Source of the DNA: Pseudomonadota bacterium
GTDB taxonomy: Bacteria; Pseudomonadota; Alphaproteobacteria; Rhizobiales; Beijerinckiaceae
Direction: 5' to 3'
NCBI GenBank assembly: GCA_023423995.1
Contig: JAFAEL010000272.1
Span: 1 to 28,455, forward strand
DNA length: 28,455 nucleotides
The notes under the pieces are model-generated. The model saw nothing but the letters and a program-made list of their open reading frames with translations. It had not been told where the DNA came from and ran no database searches. Positions 24,251 to 28,455 of the stretch are shown one piece after another. The position numbers and the translations under genes are program-made. The stretch's first letter is position 1; each line of letters begins with the position of its first letter.

Positions 24251-25381
24251 TCACCGCTGCCGGACCGGCGGCAGTTCCTGCCGCTGCGGCGTGACCTTCG
24301 CGCCGGGACGGACGCGCTGGAGGCCGTTGATGACGATCGTCTCGTCACCCGTCAGGCCGCTCCGGACCAAGCGGTAGCCATCGATCTTCGGCCCCGGCCG
24401 GATGACCTTGGCCGAAACCGTCCCGTCATCCGCCACGACCCAGACGATCCGGCGATCCTGGTCCGCCGAGATCGCCTCGTCCGGGATCAGCACGCCACGA
24501 TGGGGCGGCGAGCCGGTGACCGCGATGGTCCCGAAGAGGCCGGGCACGAGGAACAGGTCCTTGTTGTCCACCACGGCGCGGAGCCGGATAGTGCCGCTCG
24601 CTGCATCCACGCGGTTGTCGATGAAGTCGATGCGGGCGGGACGCTTGGCCTCGCGCTCGTCCGTCAGGCCGACGCGAGCATCGTCGGTCACCGCGCGCCC
24701 CTCTCCCTTCGCCTCCTCCTTGAGGCGCGAATAGGCCAGGAACGAGCGCTCATCGACGTCGAAGTAGAAGTAGATGGGATCGAGCGAGACGATGGTCGTG
24801 AGAAGCGTCTCGTTGGCGTTGACGAGGTTCCCCTCCGTCACGAGCTTGCGCCCGATCCGCCCCGAGATCGGAGCGCGGATGTCCGTGAAGTCGTAGTTCA
24901 GCTGCGCGTTGCGGAGGGCCGCCTCGGCATTGTCCAGGTCGGCGCGCGCCGTGATGAAGGCCTGCCGGCGCTGGTCGACCAACTGCTCGGCGATGTTGCC
25001 CGTCCGCTGGAGCGACTGGGCGCGATCCAGGTCAGCCTGGGCGAAATTGAGCCGCGCCTGGGCCGACGCTACGCTCGCCTGCGCCTGATCGAGCGCCGCC
25101 TTGTAAGGCCGGCGATCGATCACGACGAGCGGATCGCCCTTCTTGACGAGAGCGCCGTCCTTGAAGGCTACGCTGTCCAGATAGCCGGAGACCCGGGCCC
25201 GAACCTCGACGAAGTCCGTCGCCTCGAACCGGCCCGTGTAGTCGTCATACTCGACGACGTCCTTCACCACGGGCTTCGCGACCGTGACCGGCGGCGGCGG
25301 ACCGCCCGGCATCTGCGCCTGGGCAGCGACAACGCCCACGAGCCAGGCAGCCGCAGCCACCGCTCCCAGAAAAACCCTCAT
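24251..25381 (-). CDS. RND efflux periplasmic adaptor subunit (membrane fusion protein)
   Basis: The product has 376 residues. The N-terminal signal MRVFLGAVAAAAWLVGVVAA is followed by the adaptor fold: a lipoyl half-motif (VEVRARVSGYLDSVAFKDG, then ALVKKGDPL), an alpha-hairpin coiled coil (about 95-155), the second half FTDIRAPISGRIGRKLVTEG, a beta-barrel (SLDPIYFYFDVDE) and a membrane-proximal domain. No lipobox cysteine is seen, so anchoring is by the uncleaved signal or by the complex. It links the inner-membrane pump to an outer-membrane channel. The ATG at 25381 is chosen for the GGAG 8 bases upstream and for opening the signal peptide; the frame extends to 25540 but that part lies in the rhodanese gene. 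It is the first gene of the efflux pair. Confidence 0.94.
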   Translation of the reverse strand: MRVFLGAVAAAAWLVGVVAAQAQMPGGPPPPVTVAKPVVKDVVEYDDYTGRFEATDFVEVRARVSGYLDSVAFKDGALVKKGDPLVVIDRRPYKAALDQAQASVASAQARLNFAQADLDRAQSLQRTGNIAEQLVDQRRQAFITARADLDNAEAALRNAQLNYDFTDIRAPISGRIGRKLVTEGNLVNANETLLTTIVSLDPIYFYFDVDERSFLAYSRLKEEAKGEGRAVTDDARVGLTDEREAKRPARIDFIDNRVDAASGTIRLRAVVDNKDLFLVPGLFGTIAVTGSPPHRGVLIPDEAISADQDRRIVWVVADDGTVSAKVIRPGPKIDGYRLVRSGLTGDETIVINGLQRVRPGAKVTPQRQELPPVRQR

Positions 25382-25443
25382 AAAAATTCTCCGCGACCCA
25401 GCGGCTCGTCTGAGCAATCTCTGGGACTCGCCTGTTTCAGAAT

Positions 25444-25767
25444 TCAGCTGTCGCCGGCTGCAACCGGCAGGCCCGCGCTGATCCAACCCTTGAACCCGCC
25501 CGGATAATGCTCGGACCAGTCGAGTCCCGCCGCGTGGCAATACCCGATTGCAGTCCTGGATCGCACGCCCGCCGCGCAGGAGAAAACCACCCTGCCCTCC
25601 TTCGGCAAGCTCTGCACGTCGAAACGTGACAGCGGCATGGAGACCGAGCCTGGAATGTGGCCCGCCGCGAATTCGTGTGGCTCGCGCACGTCCACGAGGG
25701 TGATCGAGCCGTCCTGGAGGCCCGCCTCGACCTCGTCCAGGCCGACATCGCGAATGGCGTCACCCAC
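25444..25767 (-). CDS. Single-domain rhodanese-like sulfurtransferase
   Basis: The 107-residue product is one rhodanese domain: ITLVDVREPHEFAAGHIPGS, then VVFSCAAGVRSRTAIGYC with the active-site loop CAAGVRS and its catalytic cysteine, then EHYPGGFKGWISAGLPV. Such proteins carry persulfide sulfur for thiosulfate or sulfide handling or for cofactor synthesis. The GTG at 25767 is preferred because GGGAAGG lies 7 bases upstream. An ATG at 25821 would add 18 residues that look like leader and overlap a direct repeat, and the frame extends to 25908. It is 62 bases upstream of the efflux adaptor on the same strand, and co-transcription is possible but not shown. Confidence 0.88.
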   Translation of the reverse strand: MGDAIRDVGLDEVEAGLQDGSITLVDVREPHEFAAGHIPGSVSMPLSRFDVQSLPKEGRVVFSCAAGVRSRTAIGYCHAAGLDWSEHYPGGFKGWISAGLPVAAGDS

Positions 25768-25774
25768 GTGGAAA

Positions 25775-25781
25775 CCTTCCC
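25775..25781 (-). promoter_or_regulatory. Ribosome binding site deciding the rhodanese start
   Basis: GGGAAGG on the minus strand is 7 bases before the GTG at 25767. No comparable sequence precedes the ATG at 25821. Confidence 0.5.
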
Positions 25782-25814
25782 GACTTGGCGGGATCCGGAT
25801 TCCCGCAATGCGCT

Positions 25815-25845
25815 GCAACATTACTCGAGAGCGTTGGGCAACATT
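25815..25845. promoter_or_regulatory. Pair of 8-bp direct repeats upstream of the rhodanese gene
   Basis: GCAACATT occurs at 25815-25822 and 25838-25845, 23 bases apart, about two helical turns. With the inverted repeat at 25860-25877 they make up a locally AT-richer control region before the rhodanese gene. They could be regulator or promoter elements. Confidence 0.35.
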
Positions 25846-25859
25846 CTTGGCCTGTCCGG

Positions 25860-25877
25860 ATGTGCGCTGGCGCACAT
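25860..25877. promoter_or_regulatory. Perfect 18-bp inverted repeat, likely operator
   Basis: ATGTGCGC-TG-GCGCACAT is an exact inverted repeat with 8-bp arms and a 2-base centre. It is 92 bases before the preferred rhodanese start, in the 227-base gap between the rhodanese start and the end of the DUF4239 gene, which holds no credible gene. The tight centre suits a dimeric repressor site better than a terminator. The regulator is not known. Confidence 0.5.
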
Positions 25878-25994
25878 TCCAGGGGATTGTCGGTCCCCGC
25901 CCCGGCACATGGTTAGCACGGTTCGCGCGCGCCGGCTGCCGGAAGCACTCGGCTCGGGGCGGCCGCGGGGATGAGTCCTGGCTCCGACCTCCGC

Positions 25995-26813
25995 TCAGTC
26001 CACCCTCTTCGACTCCACATTCCTGGATAGGTCAGCCGTCGTCATCGCGTGCAGGGCCTCGCGGAGAGCCGTCGGCTGGATCGCCAGCGGCCCGTCGAAA
26101 GGCCGCTCCTTGGCGGCGACCAGCCCGAGGGCAACGATCGCGGCCGCCGAGAACACGACAAGGGCCGCGGCCTGCGATCCGGCGCGGTCGAGGTGCACGA
26201 GGGCCAGGGCAACCTGCGTGAGGCAGGCAAGCACGAGGACCGTCCACCACTTCGGGTGGTCGGTATGCTGCTCGCTGACGGCCAGGCGATCACTGCGCGC
26301 GGCCCGCACGCGGAGCGCCTGGTCGAGCAGCGTCGCATGCGCGATCGGTCCGACATCGCTTGTGACCTGGGGAGCGGCCAACTCGCGGAGGAGTTCCTGC
26401 AGGGCGGCACTCGCCTTTACGGACGCCTTGCCGTCCAGCATGAGGGGCCATTCCTCGTTAACCACCGCATCGAGATAGGCCCGGGAGGCAGCCCGGACGC
26501 TCGCCATGTCCGAGGCGGCCGCGAAGCTCAGGTCCTGGATCGCTACCAGCGCATCGCGTTCAGCGAGAATCGAGCGGGCCGCCTGCCGGTTCCGCTCCCA
26601 GGCGTCGTTGGCAAGGAAGCCCGTCAGGAGTGCGAACAGGATCGCGATCGCGCCGAAGAACGGCGGCACCACCCCCGACAGGGCAGCCACCCTCCCCCGG
26701 ACCAGCGGACCGTGTGTCACGGCGAAGATCGCGAACCCCGTCGTCGCGAACAGGGCGGCAAGGGCCGTGAGGATCAGCCAGACTGGCTGATCGAGCCAGA
26801 GTTCGATGAGCAT
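25995..26813 (-). CDS. DUF4239 family membrane protein
   Basis: The product has 272 residues. Two membrane helices lie at the N-terminus (about 9-33 and 48-68, with PPFFGAIAILFALLTGFLAN), then a periplasmic or cytoplasmic helical domain (about 70-190) starting NDAWERNRQAARSILAERDA, then two more helices (about 193-240), then a closing PFDGPLAIQPTALREAL segment. This order is that of the DUF4239 (bestrophin-like) family; no biochemical role is established for it. It is monocistronic as far as visible, with GGGGG before the ATG. The promoter would lie in 26814-26909, where CGGCTTA is repeated with an 11-base period (26847-26853, 26858-26864). Confidence 0.85.
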   Translation of the reverse strand: MLIELWLDQPVWLILTALAALFATTGFAIFAVTHGPLVRGRVAALSGVVPPFFGAIAILFALLTGFLANDAWERNRQAARSILAERDALVAIQDLSFAAASDMASVRAASRAYLDAVVNEEWPLMLDGKASVKASAALQELLRELAAPQVTSDVGPIAHATLLDQALRVRAARSDRLAVSEQHTDHPKWWTVLVLACLTQVALALVHLDRAGSQAAALVVFSAAAIVALGLVAAKERPFDGPLAIQPTALREALHAMTTADLSRNVESKRVD

Positions 26814-26909
26814 GCCGGTCGCCCCCGGCTCCCCAATGGAACGCGGCGGCTTAAGACCGGCTTACTTCAACTTCCGAGTGCAGGCCCTCACGCAGGAGAG
26901 CGGCCTGGT

Positions 26910-26934
26910 CCGCCCCTCCCCGGCCGGGAGGCGG
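26910..26934 (-). terminator. Hairpin after the DUF1254/DUF1214 gene
   Basis: On the minus strand CCGCC-TCCC pairs with GGGA-GG-GGCGG (a 9-bp stem with a 2-base bulge and a 5-base loop), 13 bases past the stop of the DUF1254 gene. There is no T tract. It also separates that gene from the promoter region of the DUF4239 gene. Confidence 0.4.
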
Positions 26935-26947
26935 CGGGCGCATGCGT

Positions 26948-28417
26948 TTATTGCGCCGCGGTTGACGTCGCCTCGACCCTGGTGACGGGCGGCGGGCTCC
27001 ACTTCCCGGTCAGGGCCTCCGAGCGCGGAGCATAGAGCCTCATGAGGAGGTTGAACGGCCCCTTTGGGGCCGGGAGCCAGTTGGCGTTCTTGTCCTGGCC
27101 TGGGCTTTGGTTCTGGACATAAAGGCTGAGCGACCCGTCAGCATTGGGTTTCAGTGGCATCCAGCTGCTCAGCGCAAACCTGTTCAGGCTGTTCGGAACC
27201 TGGAAGCCTTCCGAGTCATAGAGCGTCACCGACCAGAAGGCCTCCGCCGGCGGCGCCGCGCCCTTGTCGAACTGGATCATGTACCTGTTGGCGCCATCGA
27301 GCGGCTTCCCGTCTCCGTCCGCGAGGTTCAACGGATAGATCGCATCTTCCGGCAGGTTGGCCCCCAACCCGACCTGCGCGACGATCGCGCGCTTCAGATA
27401 GTAGTTTCCGTAGACGCCCATCGTGTCGGTGTTCATCGACCAGCCGTTCACCACGCCGGCGAGCGTCCTGACCTTCCAGCCCATCAGTTCCTGTCCGTTG
27501 GCCGGAGCGGCCTCGAGGGCGCTCCTGACCACGGGCTCCGCCTTCTCGCTGTCGAAGCTTCTGCCCGCCTCGATGCCGATCCGCCTCATGCGATCGAGGA
27601 TCGGCTGGTCCGTCAGGTGCGGCCCGTTCACTTTCAGAAGTTCCGCCGCGTAGCGGAAGAAGGCGCCGGCCGGCATGCTATCGACCTGCTCCTTCGGAGG
27701 GGTCGTCATGTCGATGCCGGGATCGATCCTGGCGACCGGAGCCCGGGAGCTCTTCCCCCACTCGGATAGCGGGGTAACCTTGAATCCCGCCTGGATCTTG
27801 TGAACCGCCTCGTAGTCGGCCGGGCCGTCGGTCCGCGTCCGCCCGATGATCCAGACATGGGGGGTGGGAGCCTCGAAACGCTGCGTTCCGGCAGGAAGCC
27901 GGAACTCCTCAACGAACCTGTCGCGGAGGTCGGGACGCCATCCCCGCGGCGTGATCAGGAAGTCGCCGGCCTGCGTCCCCGTGGTGCGCCAGCCGGGCGA
28001 GGCGAACACGTCCGTCCACATGTCCAGCATCGGCAGGAGATAATAGCGGCCGCCGGTATCGGGGACGGACACCACCATGGGTTCTGCGGTGAGATCGAGG
28101 AAGGCCGAGGAATAGAGAGTGTCGAAGTTGATGCGGACGACCCCCCTGTCGGTGGCAGGCGGGTAGGCGGGCACGTTGTTGAACATGTTGGCCGGACCGC
28201 GGCCCGGTATCTTGCCAGGCTCGACGTTCGTGAACTGCCTGCGCGTCACGTCCATGCTGACGAGCGGATAAAAGTAGACATAAGCCTCGGTGGCGATGTC
28301 CCGAGCCTCCTGCTCGCTGATGGCCGCCGCGCTGGTGACGCCTGCTCCGCTGCCGAGCCCGCCCGCCAATGCGAGCGCGGCGAAGAACCTGAAACGACGA
28401 GCGGTATCCGTGGGCAT
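26948..28417 (-). CDS. Exported DUF1254/DUF1214 domain protein
   Basis: The product has 489 residues. An N-terminal signal of about 32 residues (ARRFRFFAALALAGGLGSGA core) ends near AAA-ISEQEA. The N-terminal DUF1254 domain (about 40-200) contains EAYVYFYPLVSMDVTRRQFTN and INFDTLYSSAFLDLTAEPMVV. The C-terminal DUF1214 domain (about 350-470) contains NYYLKRAIVAQVGLGANLPE and PAEAFWSVTLYDSEGFQV. Proteins with both domains are periplasmic or secreted, common in soil proteobacteria, and often present in several copies; their activity is not established. The ATG at 28417 has GGAG 8 bases upstream. Only 38 bases of upstream DNA are in the window, so the promoter cannot be judged. Confidence 0.9.
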   Translation of the reverse strand: MPTDTARRFRFFAALALAGGLGSGAGVTSAAAISEQEARDIATEAYVYFYPLVSMDVTRRQFTNVEPGKIPGRGPANMFNNVPAYPPATDRGVVRINFDTLYSSAFLDLTAEPMVVSVPDTGGRYYLLPMLDMWTDVFASPGWRTTGTQAGDFLITPRGWRPDLRDRFVEEFRLPAGTQRFEAPTPHVWIIGRTRTDGPADYEAVHKIQAGFKVTPLSEWGKSSRAPVARIDPGIDMTTPPKEQVDSMPAGAFFRYAAELLKVNGPHLTDQPILDRMRRIGIEAGRSFDSEKAEPVVRSALEAAPANGQELMGWKVRTLAGVVNGWSMNTDTMGVYGNYYLKRAIVAQVGLGANLPEDAIYPLNLADGDGKPLDGANRYMIQFDKGAAPPAEAFWSVTLYDSEGFQVPNSLNRFALSSWMPLKPNADGSLSLYVQNQSPGQDKNANWLPAPKGPFNLLMRLYAPRSEALTGKWSPPPVTRVEATSTAAQ

Positions 28418-28455
28418 GGCCGGTACTCCGGGCGACCTCGCAGGCCGGGGAGGCC

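Noticed and set aside
21031..24294. Plus-strand frame of 1,087 codons opposite the RND pump
   Set aside because: Composition is Asp/Arg/His/Glu-rich with no recognisable fold, and the opposite strand encodes an intact HAE1 pump with all key residues.
24223..24348. 42-residue N-terminal extension of the RND pump
   Set aside because: Arg/Ser-rich, overlaps the adaptor's C-terminus, and the MRFAHFF start at 24222 is the standard family start.
25637..26221. Plus-strand frames of 105 and 194 codons across the rhodanese upstream region
   Set aside because: They overlap two confident minus-strand genes, have low-complexity Arg/Pro/Gly composition and no ribosome site.

Overview
The window is GC-rich, densely coded DNA with no gene-free stretch above about 250 bases. 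It looks like the chromosome of an alphaproteobacterium, most likely of the order Hyphomicrobiales (Rhizobiales). The main reason is the first gene: a giant hendecad-repeat (apolipoprotein-like) protein of the kind known in that order as the growth pole ring protein GPR (Agrobacterium) or RgsE (Sinorhizobium). A STAS-fused MlaE permease, a DgcA-type epimerase and a CheZ-like protein fit the same group. The family or genus cannot be fixed from the sequence. I see no tRNA, rRNA, CRISPR array, insertion sequence or phage gene.

Layout. (1) 2-8218 (+) is the 3' part of the giant gene: 2,738 visible residues, of which about 2,218 form 201 eleven-residue repeats with one seven-residue phase slip, then a conventional coiled coil, a Pro/Ala/Glu-rich linker and a compact C-terminal domain. 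A strong hairpin terminator follows. (2) 8353-8748 (+) is a small VOC/PhnB-like protein. (3) 12745-8770 (-) is a four-gene MCE lipid-transport operon: STAS-MlaE permease, MlaF ATPase, MlaD-like MCE protein with a long helical tail, and an outer-membrane-type lipoprotein. (4) 12823-17348 (+) is a run of separate genes: DgcA/dipeptide epimerase, a degenerate CheZ-like protein, an EamA/DMT exporter, ThiD, and an XRE-cupin regulator. (5) 20965-17377 (-) is a molybdenum hydroxylase large subunit followed by a cytochrome c' (c556 type) and a cytochrome b561-like membrane protein. This could be a substrate-to-cytochrome electron route. (6) 25381-21028 (-) is an RND efflux pair (adaptor, then HAE1 pump) without an outer-membrane channel or regulator. 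(7) 25767-25444 (-) is a single-domain rhodanese behind a perfect 18-bp inverted repeat. (8) 26813-25995 (-) is a DUF4239 membrane protein, and 28417-26948 (-) is an exported DUF1254/DUF1214 protein.

Envelope biology dominates: polar growth scaffold, lipid transport, efflux, exported proteins and membrane cytochromes. The most unusual items are the almost perfect hendecad lattice of the giant protein, the molybdenum enzyme subunit next to two cytochromes with no FAD or 2Fe-2S partner gene beside it, the cytochrome b with lysine at a usual heme-histidine position, and the CheZ-like protein that has lost its catalytic residues. Several starts differ from the longest reading frame; the choice is explained in each entry.
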